Notes under the pieces: model-generated
What the model saw: the letters and a program-made list of their open reading frames with translations, nothing else
What the model was told of the DNA's origin: nothing
Databases searched by the model: none
Made by a program: the position numbers and the translations under genes
Shown: positions 46,332 through 55,088 of the stretch, in pieces
Position numbering within the stretch: the first letter of the stretch is position 1
Layout: each line of letters begins with the position of its first letter
Assembly (NCBI RefSeq): GCF_002797535.1
Contig: NZ_PGFD01000001.1
Coordinates: forward strand, 2,294,001 to 2,358,000
Source: Chryseobacterium geocarposphaerae
GTDB taxonomy: Bacteria > Bacteroidota > Bacteroidia > Flavobacteriales > Weeksellaceae
Direction: 5' to 3'
Length of the DNA: 64,000 nucleotides

Positions 46332-47666
46332 TTAGAGGCTAACCTTTCTTAATTCAAGAATTTCAGGTTTTTCCGAGTCTTCAGAAATTTTTCCGGTTCT
46401 GGCAAATTCGGCCCAAAGTGCCCGAAGTTTTTTTCCATTTTCCCGGATATGCTTCCAGGGCACATCTTTTAGTAATTCCGAGTCTTTCCATGCCGTTTCA
46501 TTTTCAAAAATTAACGGAAGATCAATACAATGGGAAGCTCCAATATAATTATTTTTTACTCTGGAATGAATCTTAAACTGATAAATATTCCCGCCTCCTT
46601 CTGCATAGTTTCGAGCGAAAATATTTGCGGGTTTTTCGTAGATAGATTCTGTGGTTTTCCGAACAATTCTGTTGAGAATTTTTTCGTGTAAATATGTGTA
46701 CAGTCCTTCTTTAGCTGTTTTTACATAAAAAGCTGTTTCATCATGATTTAAACCTATCAGTACATCGTATTTTTTAGCATTTTCTTTCCATTTCGGAAAA
46801 CTTTCTTCTTCTTTACACAAAGGCGGGTATCCATATTGTGTACAAAAAGGCATGGAGGTTTTTAATCCGTATCTCATAAATGACGGCAAAAATTTTGAAT
46901 AGCTTTCCGTCATTTTTAGAGGATCTTCTTCATCTTTTAAGAATGCCGTTTTCTGAAAAAACTCAAGAGACATTTTGCATCTTTTAAGACGAAAACCAAG
47001 AGGAGCACTCTGAATAATGAGTCTTTGGAACAAATTTTCAATGTCTTCCGAAATCATTAAATGCGCAATTGCATCTCCTCCGGAAGACTGTCCGAAAAGT
47101 GTAATGTTTTCAGGATTTCCTCCAAAGCCTTCAATATTATTTTTGATCCATTTTAAAGCTTCAATGATATCAAAAAGTCCCAAATTCGGAGGTCTTTTTT
47201 CATCACCGCCTAGAAAACCGAAAAGTCCGAGACGATAAGAAACAGAAACTACAATAATATTTTGCTCCTTTACCCAAACCGAAGGATCTGAAGTGGGAAG
47301 ATCTCCACAACCAACTTCATAAGAGCCACCATGAATCCAGACTACCACAGGAAGTTTTTCATTTTCTTTAAAAATCTCAGGACGGGTAACTGTTAAATAT
47401 TGCGTGGATTCATCAGCATGAAACTTTTCAATGTCCGTTTTCCCAATGAGTCGTTCCAGAAGCGGACTTATTTTCTGCGGACAAACCGGGGTTTTATCGG
47501 GAAAAGTAACATCTGACGAATATTCTGCCGGAACGGGCTTCTGATATCTTTCTGATGTTGCATAACGAATACTCTTGGCTTTAATAACTCCATTTTCTTT
47601 TAAAGCTAAAATTTTCCCTAAAGAGATTTGAAAAGTATGAGTTTTAATGTTTTGCTGTGATGTCAT
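46332..47666 (-). CDS. Type-B carboxylesterase family protein
   Basis: The 444-residue protein has the carboxylesterase signature: VVWIHGGSYEVGCGDLPTSD (oxyanion loop), WIKNNIEGFGGNPENITLFG then GQSSGGDA with the nucleophilic Ser near residue 192, and a candidate catalytic His in GASHCIDLPLIF. No signal peptide, so probably cytoplasmic, with substrate unknown. The sequence is shorter than eukaryotic cholinesterases and like bacterial para-nitrobenzyl esterases. It precedes the AraC gene's stop on the same strand with a 69-base gap. Confidence 0.9.
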   Translation of the reverse strand: MTSQQNIKTHTFQISLGKILALKENGVIKAKSIRYATSERYQKPVPAEYSSDVTFPDKTPVCPQKISPLLERLIGKTDIEKFHADESTQYLTVTRPEIFKENEKLPVVVWIHGGSYEVGCGDLPTSDPSVWVKEQNIIVVSVSYRLGLFGFLGGDEKRPPNLGLFDIIEALKWIKNNIEGFGGNPENITLFGQSSGGDAIAHLMISEDIENLFQRLIIQSAPLGFRLKRCKMSLEFFQKTAFLKDEEDPLKMTESYSKFLPSFMRYGLKTSMPFCTQYGYPPLCKEEESFPKWKENAKKYDVLIGLNHDETAFYVKTAKEGLYTYLHEKILNRIVRKTTESIYEKPANIFARNYAEGGGNIYQFKIHSRVKNNYIGASHCIDLPLIFENETAWKDSELLKDVPWKHIRENGKKLRALWAEFARTGKISEDSEKPEILELRKVSL

Positions 47667-47735
47667 CGGGTTTCAAAATAGTGAGCAATAGGCCCCAGAT
47701 TTTTCAACTTCAATTTACAACTTTTTTGTTTGACC

Positions 47736-48638
47736 TTAATTTAAGGTTTTATATTCACTCGGAGACACTCCCACTTTACTTTTGAACAGTCTTGTAAAAT
47801 GCTGAGGATATTTAAAGCCTAGGTCATAAGAAATCTCACTGATGGATTTTTCCGCATCAAAAATCTGATCTTTGGCAACATCAATCAATTTATTGTGGAT
47901 ATATTCCTGTGCAGAAATTCCGAGTTCTTTTTTGATCAAATCCCCAAAATAGTTGGCCGAAAGGTTGAGCTGCTCAGCAAAATAGTTAACCATAGGAAAA
48001 CCTAAGTTTTTAGGTTTGTCAGATTTTAAATACTCATTCAGCAGATTTTCAAATTTACCGATAACTCCCTGATTGATATGATCTCTTGTAATGAACTGAC
48101 GGTCATAGAAACGCATGCAATAATTTAAAAACAATTCAATATTGTTTACAATTAAGGATTTACTGTGTTTATCAATAGGCTGTTCCAGCTCATGCTTTAT
48201 ATTTTTAAAACATTCTAAAATAATTTCCCTTTCTTTTTCTGAAAGGTGCAATGCTTCATGAACTTCGTAAGAAAAGAAATTATAGTTGTTGATATTTTTG
48301 CCCAAATTGGTTCCTTTTAATAAATCGGGATGAAAAATTAGGGCAAAACCTGCAGGCTGAATATAAGTGTCTGCATTATAAATTCCATAAGTCTGTCCCG
48401 GAGCAATAAAGACCAGCGTTCCTTCCTGATAATCATAGCTGTGCTTTCCATACAGCATATCTCCGCACATCATATCTTTTAAGAAAACCGTATAAAATCC
48501 AAATTTCCTAATATACTGGCAAATAGGGTTCGCTTTAGAAAAATCAACTACACTTATCAACGGATGCATCGTTTCGTGATTCATCATTTTATTATATTCC
48601 GCAACCGTATTAAATATTTCAACCTTCTGATTTTCCAT
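47736..48638 (-). CDS. AraC family transcriptional regulator
   Basis: A 300-residue regulator. The N-terminal half is a cupin-like sensing domain (FYTVFLKDMMCGDMLYGKHS, EGTLVFIAPGQTYGI). The C-terminal 100 residues carry two helix-turn-helix units: NLSANYFGDLIKKELGISAQ and SISEISYDLGFKYPQHFTRL with FKSKVGVSPSEYKTL, the AraC signature. It is divergent from the alcohol dehydrogenase gene across 248 bases, so it probably controls that gene and perhaps itself. Effector unknown. No carbohydrate genes are adjacent. Confidence 0.93.
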   Translation of the reverse strand: MENQKVEIFNTVAEYNKMMNHETMHPLISVVDFSKANPICQYIRKFGFYTVFLKDMMCGDMLYGKHSYDYQEGTLVFIAPGQTYGIYNADTYIQPAGFALIFHPDLLKGTNLGKNINNYNFFSYEVHEALHLSEKEREIILECFKNIKHELEQPIDKHSKSLIVNNIELFLNYCMRFYDRQFITRDHINQGVIGKFENLLNEYLKSDKPKNLGFPMVNYFAEQLNLSANYFGDLIKKELGISAQEYIHNKLIDVAKDQIFDAEKSISEISYDLGFKYPQHFTRLFKSKVGVSPSEYKTLN

Positions 48639-48886
48639 GAAGTATATTTTATTTTATTCAAAATTACCATTTTCCCGGCTGACATTTTATGGAGCCTGTA
48701 AAATTGGTACATCTTTCCGTAATTTATATAAGCTGAGTTGCTCTAAAAGTTTCGACTTTTGTATCCATGATAAGAATATTTAATCCCTACGAATATATTT
48801 TAATCGTAAATTAAACATCCTTTTTTAATGATCCCTCAACACAAATTTAAAACTCAACTTAATTAACACTTAAACTAAAAAAATAA

Positions 48887-49942
48887 ATGAGCACACTCAC
48901 GGTAAAAGCTTATGGAGCAGAATCCAAAACTGCAGATTTAGCAGAAATTAACATTGAAAGAAGAGAAGTAACAGCTAAAGATGTGGAAATTGAAATTCTA
49001 TATTGCGGAGTTTGTCACTCAGATCTTCATACCGCAAGAAATGACTGGGGCGGATCGATGTATCCTGTTGTTCCGGGGCACGAAATTGTAGGAAGAATCA
49101 CCAATGTAGGAAGCGAGGTCTCTAAATTTAAAATCGGAGATTTAGCCGCTGTTGGTTGTATGGTAGATTCCTGCGGGCACTGCGACAGCTGTAAACACGA
49201 TCTGGAACAATACTGCCAAAATGGTTTCACCGGAACTTACAACGGAAAGGACAAACATTTGGGAGGACATACTTTCGGTGGGTATTCCCAGAAAGTGGTT
49301 GTGGATGAACATTTTGTATTAAGCGTGCCTGAAAATCTGGATCTGGCTGCAGTAGCACCACTTCTATGTGCAGGCATCACCACTTGGTCTCCTTTGAGAC
49401 ACTGGAATGTTGGACCGAACTCTAAAGTCGCCGTGGTAGGTTTAGGAGGTTTGGGACATATGGCCATTAAGCTGGCAAAAGGTTTGGGAGCTGAAGTTAC
49501 TTTATTCTCAAGAACTCCGGGAAAAACCGAAGATGCTAAGAAATTGGGAGCAGATCACGTAGTAATTTCTACAGATGATGCTCAAATGAAAGAAGTAGCT
49601 GCAAAATTCGATCTGATTATTGATACTGTTCCTTATGAACATGACATCAATCCATATATGCAGACTGTTGCACTGAATGGAACTTTGGTATTAGTAGGAT
49701 TTGTAGGAGAATTTGAGAATGAGTCCCCAAGTACAAGACCTATGATTTTCCAACGCCGTTCTGTTGCAGGTTCTTTGATCGGAGGTATTGCTGAAACCCA
49801 GGAAATGCTTGATTTCTGTGGAAAACACAATATTGTTTCTGATATTGAATTAATTAAAATTCAGGATATCAATAACGCTTATGAAAGAATGCTGAAAAGC
49901 GATGTAAAATATCGTTTCGTAATTGATATGCAATCTTTGTAA
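48887..49942 (+). CDS. Zinc-dependent NAD(P)H alcohol dehydrogenase (YahK/CAD-like)
   Basis: The 351-residue enzyme has the medium-chain dehydrogenase plan: YCGVCHSDLHTARNDWGGSM (catalytic-zinc Cys43), VPGHEIVGRI (zinc His), CGHCDSCKHDLEQYCQNG (structural-zinc Cys cluster), LLCAGITTWSPLRHWNVG (catalytic Cys), and AVVGLGGLGHMAIKLAKGLG (coenzyme site). Features such as GCMVDSCGHCDSC and KYRFVIDM at the end match the NADP-dependent YahK/cinnamyl alcohol dehydrogenase group, which reduces aldehydes. The divergent AraC gene is its likely regulator. The gap between them holds AAAAGT-TTCG-ACTTTT (48745-48760) as a possible operator. Confidence 0.95.
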   Translation: MSTLTVKAYGAESKTADLAEINIERREVTAKDVEIEILYCGVCHSDLHTARNDWGGSMYPVVPGHEIVGRITNVGSEVSKFKIGDLAAVGCMVDSCGHCDSCKHDLEQYCQNGFTGTYNGKDKHLGGHTFGGYSQKVVVDEHFVLSVPENLDLAAVAPLLCAGITTWSPLRHWNVGPNSKVAVVGLGGLGHMAIKLAKGLGAEVTLFSRTPGKTEDAKKLGADHVVISTDDAQMKEVAAKFDLIIDTVPYEHDINPYMQTVALNGTLVLVGFVGEFENESPSTRPMIFQRRSVAGSLIGGIAETQEMLDFCGKHNIVSDIELIKIQDINNAYERMLKSDVKYRFVIDMQSL

Positions 49943-49963
49943 TTCTTCGTATATTTTAACAGA

Positions 49964-49985
49964 AAGGCTCTCTCCGGAGAGTCTT
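49964..49985 (+). terminator. Terminator after the alcohol dehydrogenase gene
   Basis: AAGGCTCTC (49964-49972), TCCG, GAGAGTCTT (49977-49985) with one G-T wobble, then a long T run. Confidence 0.85.
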
Positions 49986-50012
49986 TTTTTTGCTTATAGT
50001 AAGAATTTTAAA

Positions 50013-50378
50013 TTAATTCCTGTATTTTCCATCCATATCTTCAAATGCCCATTCCGCCATTGAATTGATCACCGGAATTAATCCTTTTCCGGCTTTACTT
50101 AATTCATAGGTTACATGAGGCGGTACGACTGGTTTTGCAGTTCTTATGACCAATCCATCATTTTCCAATTGCTTCAGATGCTGAATCAGCATCTTTTCCG
50201 TCACCGCCGGAATTGCACGTTTTAGTTCACTGTATCTTTTATCGCCGTTCGAAAGATGGTATAAAATAATAGGTTTCCAAAAACCACCGATTTTTTCCAT
50301 TACATACGTTACCGGACAAGAATCGAGTGCATATTTCTTGTTCTGCTGAATTGTTGAACTTTCTTTAATTGCTGCCAT
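50013..50378 (-). CDS. HxlR family winged-helix transcriptional regulator
   Basis: The 121-residue protein matches HxlR/MarR-like regulators: CPVTYVMEKIGGFWKPIILY, HLSNGDKRYSELKRAIPAVT and MLIQHLKQLENDGLVIRTAK then PPHVTYELSKAGKGLIPVIN. The conserved Cys (residue 20 in ALDSCPVT) is the redox sensor in several HxlR proteins (e.g. HypR and YodB). It is divergent from the NmrA-like gene, whose promoter overlaps GTAAGTAC repeats that are likely its operator, so HxlR probably represses that gene and itself until a thiol-reactive signal arrives. Confidence 0.93.
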   Translation of the reverse strand: MAAIKESSTIQQNKKYALDSCPVTYVMEKIGGFWKPIILYHLSNGDKRYSELKRAIPAVTEKMLIQHLKQLENDGLVIRTAKPVVPPHVTYELSKAGKGLIPVINSMAEWAFEDMDGKYRN

Positions 50379-50393
50379 TAAACATACTTTAGG

Positions 50394-50432
50394 GTAAGTA
50401 CTTGTATAAAAGTAAGTACAAATATACCTTTG
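50394..50432 (+). promoter_or_regulatory. Promoter of the NmrA-like gene overlapping HxlR operator-like repeats
   Basis: A TTG (50402-50404) and TACCTTTG (50425-50432, exact TAnnTTTG) are 20 bases apart. Two identical GTAAGTAC words (50394-50401 and 50412-50419) overlap or lie between these boxes, one turning into the palindrome AAGTACTT. This is a good place for repressor binding. Confidence 0.6.
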
Positions 50433-50478
50433 TATCAGGAAATAAAAAAATAATTACTAACAAATAATACAAATTATT

Positions 50479-51363
50479 ATGAAAATTGTTATTACAGGTT
50501 CATTAGGAAATGTAGCCAGACCTCTTACTAAGCAGTTAATTGCAGAAGGACACAATATTACTGTAATCAGCAGTAATGAAACTAAGAAAGCTGAAATCGA
50601 AAATTTAGGCGCAAAAGCAGCTATTGGTTCAATCATCGATTTAGGTTTCCTAATTGAAACTTTTAAAGGGAATGATGCTGCCTTTTTGATGACGCCACCT
50701 AATATGGGTTTCGAAAATATTGTTGAAAATACCATCAATGCAGGAAAAAATTATGCTGAAGCAATCAAACAGGCAAGAATAAAAAAGATTGTAATGTTAA
50801 GCAGCATCGGTGCCGAATCTCCGGTTGAAAACGGGCCAATCAAAGGTCTCCATTTTATCGAAAAACTTTATAATGAAGTAGAAAATACTTCTGTAACTTT
50901 TTTAAGAGCTGGATATTTCTACATCAATTTCTTTAACGATATACCATTGATTAAAAATGTAGGAATTATAGGAGGAAACTACCCTGATAATACAGAAGTT
51001 CCTTTAGTTCATCCGAAAGATATTGCGAAAGCTGCTGCAGAAGAATTAACAAAAAATTCTGAAGGCAAAAATGTAAGATATATAGTAAGTGACGTGAGAA
51101 CCGCTTCAGATGTTGCCAAAGCTTTTGGAAATGCCATCGGAAAACCTGAACTTCCTTGGGTTGAGTTTAAAGACGAAGAATCGTTAAACGGAATGCTACA
51201 AGCCGGACTTCCTCAGGAAATTGCAGAATTATATACGGAAATGGGGAGAGGAATCAGAACAGGTGTTGTGCAGAAAGATTTTATTGAGCATGATTCTGTG
51301 GTTGATGGAAAGATTAAATTAGAGGAATATGCTGAAGAATTTGCAAATAAGTTTAATTCATAA
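50479..51363 (+). CDS. NmrA-like NAD(P)-binding oxidoreductase
   Basis: A 294-residue atypical short-chain dehydrogenase/NmrA-type protein: MKIVITGSLGNVARPLTKQL is the Rossmann nucleotide-binding start (GxxGxxG-like GSLGNVA), then KKIVMLSSIGAESPVENGPI, FLRAGYFYINFFNDIPLI and PLVHPKDIAKAAAEEL. The catalytic Tyr of classic SDRs is not evident, so it may be a redox sensor or quinone-reductase-like protein (as in YtfG/QorB). Divergent HxlR control suggests a thiol or quinone stress role; this is inference. A strong hairpin terminator follows. Confidence 0.9.
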   Translation: MKIVITGSLGNVARPLTKQLIAEGHNITVISSNETKKAEIENLGAKAAIGSIIDLGFLIETFKGNDAAFLMTPPNMGFENIVENTINAGKNYAEAIKQARIKKIVMLSSIGAESPVENGPIKGLHFIEKLYNEVENTSVTFLRAGYFYINFFNDIPLIKNVGIIGGNYPDNTEVPLVHPKDIAKAAAEELTKNSEGKNVRYIVSDVRTASDVAKAFGNAIGKPELPWVEFKDEESLNGMLQAGLPQEIAELYTEMGRGIRTGVVQKDFIEHDSVVDGKIKLEEYAEEFANKFNS

Positions 51364-51379
51364 TTTCTTTATTGAACTT

Positions 51380-51426
51380 TTTAAACTGGTTTCGGCGAGC
51401 CTTTGGCTCGCCGAAACCAGTTTAAA
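51380..51426. terminator. Long perfect hairpin, bidirectional terminator
   Basis: A perfect 22-bp stem (51380-51401 and 51405-51426) with a TTT loop. The inner part is GC-rich (GGTTTCGGCGAGCC). It ends the NmrA-like gene (17 bases after the stop) and lies 17 bases from the stop of the minus-strand phosphodiesterase gene. Confidence 0.9.
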
Positions 51427-51442
51427 TTATGATTAATTCAAA

Positions 51443-52726
51443 TTATTTCTTTTCTTTCAATGTTGCCTTTAAGATTTTCAATCTCCCGTCAATTGGCTGC
51501 TCAATCTTCAATCCTAAAATTTCAGCAACCAAAGGATATACATTTATATTAGCAAATTCATCAATCACCAGGTTATTTTTAAAGTCTGGGCCCCAAGCGA
51601 AGAAGGTGGCTTTCATTTCAGGAACGATTCTTGGGTTATACCCATGTTTCCCAATGGAAGTTTTCTTGCCTTTTTCCAAGAATACTTTTGGAGCTTTCGG
51701 AATCAATAAGATCTGTCCTATTCTATTGTATCTATCGTCTTTTGTTCCAAAGTGAAGATATTTTGGGAGCCTTTTGTCTAAATATACTTGGTAATCTTCT
51801 GTTTTATTTGCTTTTAATTCTTTGTATGTTTCCTTTACCTCAGAAGGTTTTTTAACGTAAACTCTCAATAAAGTATTGGAATTAAAGATATCAAACCTGT
51901 TTTTATCTAAAAGCAACTCAGGAATTTCCAAAGGATTTCCACCGTCTACTTTTATCATTCCGTGGTCTGAAACAAAAATGAAGTTTACATTTTTTAATCC
52001 TAAAGCATTTACTTTTTGAACTAATTCTCCAATAGCGTTATCAACCAGATGAACAGCATCTTCTGTTTCCTTGGTATCGGGGCCAAAGTGATGTCCGCTT
52101 CCATCAACTTCAGGAAAATATAAGGAGATAAAATGTGGTCTTTTATCCATCGGGAGCTTCAGCCAGTTAATTACTTTGTCAACTTTTTCTGATGGGGTAA
52201 ATTTTTCGTGATAAGAGTAGTAATAGGTCGGTCTTTTTCTACCTGCATCACTCGCAGAACCCACCCATTGCATTGAAGCGGAAACCATTCCCTGCTTTTC
52301 AGCTAAACTCCATAGCGGAGTTCCACCATACCAGCTTCCATCTTCAGCATTCTTTTTATTGCTCATTGCGTACGGTTCTTTTCTTTTATAATCGTAAAAA
52401 TAATTATCGATCAAACCGTGATGAGAAGGGTAAAGTCCGGTGATTAAAGTCCAGTGATTCGGAAAAGTAATGCTAGGATAACTTGGAACCATTGCTTTAG
52501 CCTGAACTCCTTGATTTGAAAATTTCAGAAGATTTTCTGCGTTGTATTTTTTAGCATAATCATAGCGAAATCCGTCTGTTGAGATCATGATCACATAAGG
52601 CTTTGTCTGGGCTTCAGCGCTATTGTATCTGTTGGGAATAACGATTTGTGTCGTATCAACTGTTTCTTTCTGGGCAAAAACTGTCAATGAAAAAATCAAC
52701 AGTAAAAATTGTAATCCTCGCTTCAT
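51443..52726 (-). CDS. Ectonucleotide pyrophosphatase/phosphodiesterase family protein (secreted)
   Basis: The 427-residue protein has a signal peptide (MKRGLQFLLLIFSLTVFAQ) and the alkaline-phosphatase-superfamily phosphodiesterase layout: VIMISTDGFRYDYAKKY (metal Asp near residue 50), YPSITFPNHWTLITGLYPSH (nucleophilic Thr in ITFPNH), YFPEVDGSGHHFGPDTKETE (metal Asp/His), FVSDHGM (metal Asp/His) and SIGKHGYNPRIVPEMKATFF (His). It matches NPP-type enzymes, which hydrolyse nucleotide or lysophospholipid phosphodiesters. It probably works in the periplasm. The true substrate is not shown. Confidence 0.92.
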   Translation of the reverse strand: MKRGLQFLLLIFSLTVFAQKETVDTTQIVIPNRYNSAEAQTKPYVIMISTDGFRYDYAKKYNAENLLKFSNQGVQAKAMVPSYPSITFPNHWTLITGLYPSHHGLIDNYFYDYKRKEPYAMSNKKNAEDGSWYGGTPLWSLAEKQGMVSASMQWVGSASDAGRKRPTYYYSYHEKFTPSEKVDKVINWLKLPMDKRPHFISLYFPEVDGSGHHFGPDTKETEDAVHLVDNAIGELVQKVNALGLKNVNFIFVSDHGMIKVDGGNPLEIPELLLDKNRFDIFNSNTLLRVYVKKPSEVKETYKELKANKTEDYQVYLDKRLPKYLHFGTKDDRYNRIGQILLIPKAPKVFLEKGKKTSIGKHGYNPRIVPEMKATFFAWGPDFKNNLVIDEFANINVYPLVAEILGLKIEQPIDGRLKILKATLKEKK

Positions 52727-52858
52727 TATAAATTTTTCGCAAAGTTACTTCCGTAAAGTTTGACATAAAAATTTCCCGGGTTAAAAAAACATTAAAAGCA
52801 CTTTTTAGAATAAATGTAAACAGAAACTTTTTAATTTTAACTCTTAAAGAAACCAGCC

Positions 52859-53236
52859 ATGAAAATAATAATAGTTTTATTTATCCTTTTTTTATTTACG
52901 AGCTGTAATAAGAAGAATAAAAGAATCAGCACCACACTCGAAATTAACAGCGAATGGATTAAAGATTCTTTAGGATGCCTCCAAAAGAGAAATAATGATT
53001 ATTCAGAAAATTTAATACAAAAATATAATCTCAAAAATTCAAACATATCTGATTTTAAAAAAGTATTCGGAGCCCCAAATACAACTGAAAAAGGTGATTT
53101 TAATACTGAAATCTTAATTTATTTTTTTGATTCTTTTTGTGAAAATAATATTCTTCAAAATAACTCAGATAAATGCTATGCAACATTTTATTTTAGAAAC
53201 AATATACTAATTGATAGAAGTTATATATGTGAATAA
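52859..53236 (+). CDS. Small lipoprotein of unknown function
   Basis: A 125-residue protein with a short lipoprotein signal (MKIIIVLFILFLFTSC, lipid Cys16) and an unrecognised mature domain with SSEWIKDSLGC-like helical start and CENNILQNNSDKCYATFYFR near the C-terminus, which contains Cys residues that could form a disulfide. No family recognised. Its beginning is divergent from the phosphodiesterase gene (132 bases apart) and it ends at a terminator shared with the convergent DOMON-like gene. Confidence 0.65.
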   Translation: MKIIIVLFILFLFTSCNKKNKRISTTLEINSEWIKDSLGCLQKRNNDYSENLIQKYNLKNSNISDFKKVFGAPNTTEKGDFNTEILIYFFDSFCENNILQNNSDKCYATFYFRNNILIDRSYICE

Positions 53237-53238
53237 AA

Positions 53239-53258
53239 AAGCCACTTTTCAGTGGCTT
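53239..53258. terminator. Bidirectional terminator
   Basis: AAGCCACT (53239-53246), TTTC, AGTGGCTT (53251-53258). It lies between the small-lipoprotein gene and the minus-strand T9SS gene, 4 bases from the latter's stop codon. Confidence 0.8.
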
Positions 53259-53262
53259 CTAT

Positions 53263-54009
53263 CTATTCTTTTATCAATTTTTCATAGGACAATGTCCCAT
53301 CTTTCTGAGTAATTTCTAAATAATAACTTCCTGATCTTAGATCTGAAATACTGATATTCCCACCTTCAACTTTTACAGTTCTCACTTTTCGGCCTGTAGA
53401 TTCATAAATATCAACTGACTTGATATTATCCGCATTTTTAAAGTTCGCCGTTTCTTTGGCAGGATTTGGGTAAATACTTATTTTTTTATTTTCAAGTGCT
53501 AGATCACTCGTTGCAAGAGTTGCTGATCTTGTGAGCGTAGCATAATCCCTGGTTGAATTATGGTATCCTAAAGCAGTATTTCCTGCTCTCTTCGCATAGA
53601 AGATATTAATGCTTGTATTGGCATTGGAAATAGCAAAATCTCCCGTTCCTCCGGCTAAAGTTCTTGTTGCAACAATAGTTCTCGTACTTCCGGAAACTGT
53701 ATTGCTGCTCACCGTCCAGTCTTGTGATGCATCTGCAGTAGGCGTAATTCCTACTCCTCCAAAAGTATAATCGGTATTGCCTGAAGAATTATAAATGAAA
53801 CCGTCTGCTCCACTTGCCATTCCACTCGATCCGAAACCAATTCCCAGCATTGAATTACTGTCTCCTGTTAATGTTAAAGTTACCGTAGTAGGGGTTGTAT
53901 CTATTTTTACAGTCATACTTGCTGTTGGAAGCGAGACTGTTCCTGTCGTAAACTGAGCCCAGGCAAAATTTGCCAGAAGCACTCCCATTGATAGTAGAAT
54001 TTTTTTCAT
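53263..54009 (-). CDS. Secreted DOMON-like domain protein with T9SS sorting domain
   Basis: The 248-residue protein has a signal peptide (MKKILLSMGVLLANFAWAQ) and residues 20-165 that resemble a DOMON domain: MLGIGFGSSGMASGADGFIY and NTDYTFGGVGITPTADASQD then DWTVSSNTV, TRTIVATRTLAGGTGDFAIS, NIFYAKRAGNTALGYHNST. DOMON domains bind heme or sugar. The last 75 residues (ISIYPNPAKETANFKN, SYYLEITQKDGT) are a T9SS type A sorting domain. It is the last gene of the minus-strand operon with YceI, cytochrome c and DUF5777 genes, which supports a redox role. The ankyrin gene ends 2 bases before its start. Confidence 0.75.
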   Translation of the reverse strand: MKKILLSMGVLLANFAWAQFTTGTVSLPTASMTVKIDTTPTTVTLTLTGDSNSMLGIGFGSSGMASGADGFIYNSSGNTDYTFGGVGITPTADASQDWTVSSNTVSGSTRTIVATRTLAGGTGDFAISNANTSINIFYAKRAGNTALGYHNSTRDYATLTRSATLATSDLALENKKISIYPNPAKETANFKNADNIKSVDIYESTGRKVRTVKVEGGNISISDLRSGSYYLEITQKDGTLSYEKLIKE

Positions 54010-54011
54010 TT

Positions 54012-54536
54012 TTAATTTTTTAAGAGGTTGATGATGTCTTTATTATTGGTTTGAAGGGCATATTCGAATGGAGTCATTCCCTGAGCATCTTTGGTCGATT
54101 TGTCTGCTTTGTGTTTCAATAGTAACTCTATAAGCTCTTTATTACCAAATTTCACAGCCCAGAATAAGGGAGTAGCTCCTGTAGCATCTGCTATATTGGG
54201 ATCAGCGTTCTTTTGTAATAAACGCTCCACCAAATCTTTATTATATTTCACAGAAAGTCCGGCTAAAGCAGTTCCTTCCTGGCTCTTATAATTAACGTTC
54301 TTTACATGATCAATCAAAAACTTAGCCACTTCTATATTTCCTCTGTAACATGCTAAAATAAGAGGAGAAAAGCCGTGATCATTGGTCTGATTAATAATAT
54401 CCGGATCCTGTTTCATTAAGTTTTGTACCTCTGTAACAGTTCCGCTTCTGGCAATATCAAAAATTGATTTTGCTTTTTCCTGAGCAGACAATGTGAAGCT
54501 CAGAAAAACACTTATTATGAAGATCAGGTTTTTCAT
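54012..54536 (-). CDS. Exported ankyrin-repeat protein
   Basis: The 174-residue protein has a signal peptide (MKNLIFIISVFLSFTLSAQ) followed by about four ankyrin repeats (PDIINQTNDHGFSPLILACY, VNYKSQEGTALAGLSVKYNK, ADPNIADATGATPLFWAVKF, ADKSTKDAQGMTPFEYALQT). Ankyrin repeats bind proteins. Periplasmic ankyrin proteins (AnkB-type) are known to support catalase or other heme enzymes. It starts in a 4-base overlap (54533-54536) with the end of the YceI gene, so it is translationally coupled. Confidence 0.9.
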   Translation of the reverse strand: MKNLIFIISVFLSFTLSAQEKAKSIFDIARSGTVTEVQNLMKQDPDIINQTNDHGFSPLILACYRGNIEVAKFLIDHVKNVNYKSQEGTALAGLSVKYNKDLVERLLQKNADPNIADATGATPLFWAVKFGNKELIELLLKHKADKSTKDAQGMTPFEYALQTNNKDIINLLKN

Positions 54537-55078
54537 TGTTTTGTAAGGATATAATCGTATTGAACATTTACATTTTCAGCCACTTTCTTAGTAACCATTT
54601 TAGGAATTGTTACTTTATGATCCGCTGATTTTGCTACGAAGCCACCAGATATATAAATTTTTCCATCTTTAGCATAAATACTTGCATTGGAGGTATAGGC
54701 TTTATCCACTCCATGAAAGTTTAATGTTCCCTGTATGGTATATTTCTGTGGATTTGAACTCAATTTGGTTTTATCAAAATTTAAAATCTTTCCTGAGAAA
54801 GTGGTTTTCGGGTATTTTGCAGTTTCTGCATAGCTTTCGTTAAAATGCTCCTCCATGAGTTTCACTTTGAAATGAAAGTTTTTAACTGCAGAAACAGAAG
54901 CTATATCTCCTGTATCTGCATTCAATACAACAATATTATTGTCATCCTGGGCAAAAACATCCTCAAATAGAGGAACAGAAGCTTCAAAAGTTACTTTCCC
55001 TGTTTTTGAGCTGTATTTCTGAGCTGAAACAACGTTTGCAAAAAGTAACGAAACGGTTAGTATGATTAATTTTTTCAT
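54533..55078 (-). CDS. YceI family protein (operon copy)
   Basis: I chose the ATG at 55078 (MKKLIILTVSLLFANVVSAQ, a signal peptide), giving 181 residues; seven codons upstream an ATG would add MKIKLNN. The family match is weaker than the copy at 8040, but KVTFEASVPLFEDVFAQDDN, FKVKLMEEHFNESYAETAKY and FHGVDKAYTSNA follow the YceI pattern (central PKTTFSGKI). It may bind a quinone-like isoprenoid in the periplasm. It lies in an operon with a cytochrome c lipoprotein gene, 10 bases before it, which fits a quinone-to-heme role. Confidence 0.88.
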   Translation of the reverse strand: MKKLIILTVSLLFANVVSAQKYSSKTGKVTFEASVPLFEDVFAQDDNNIVVLNADTGDIASVSAVKNFHFKVKLMEEHFNESYAETAKYPKTTFSGKILNFDKTKLSSNPQKYTIQGTLNFHGVDKAYTSNASIYAKDGKIYISGGFVAKSADHKVTIPKMVTKKVAENVNVQYDYILTKQ

Positions 55079-55088
55079 ATTATTCAGT

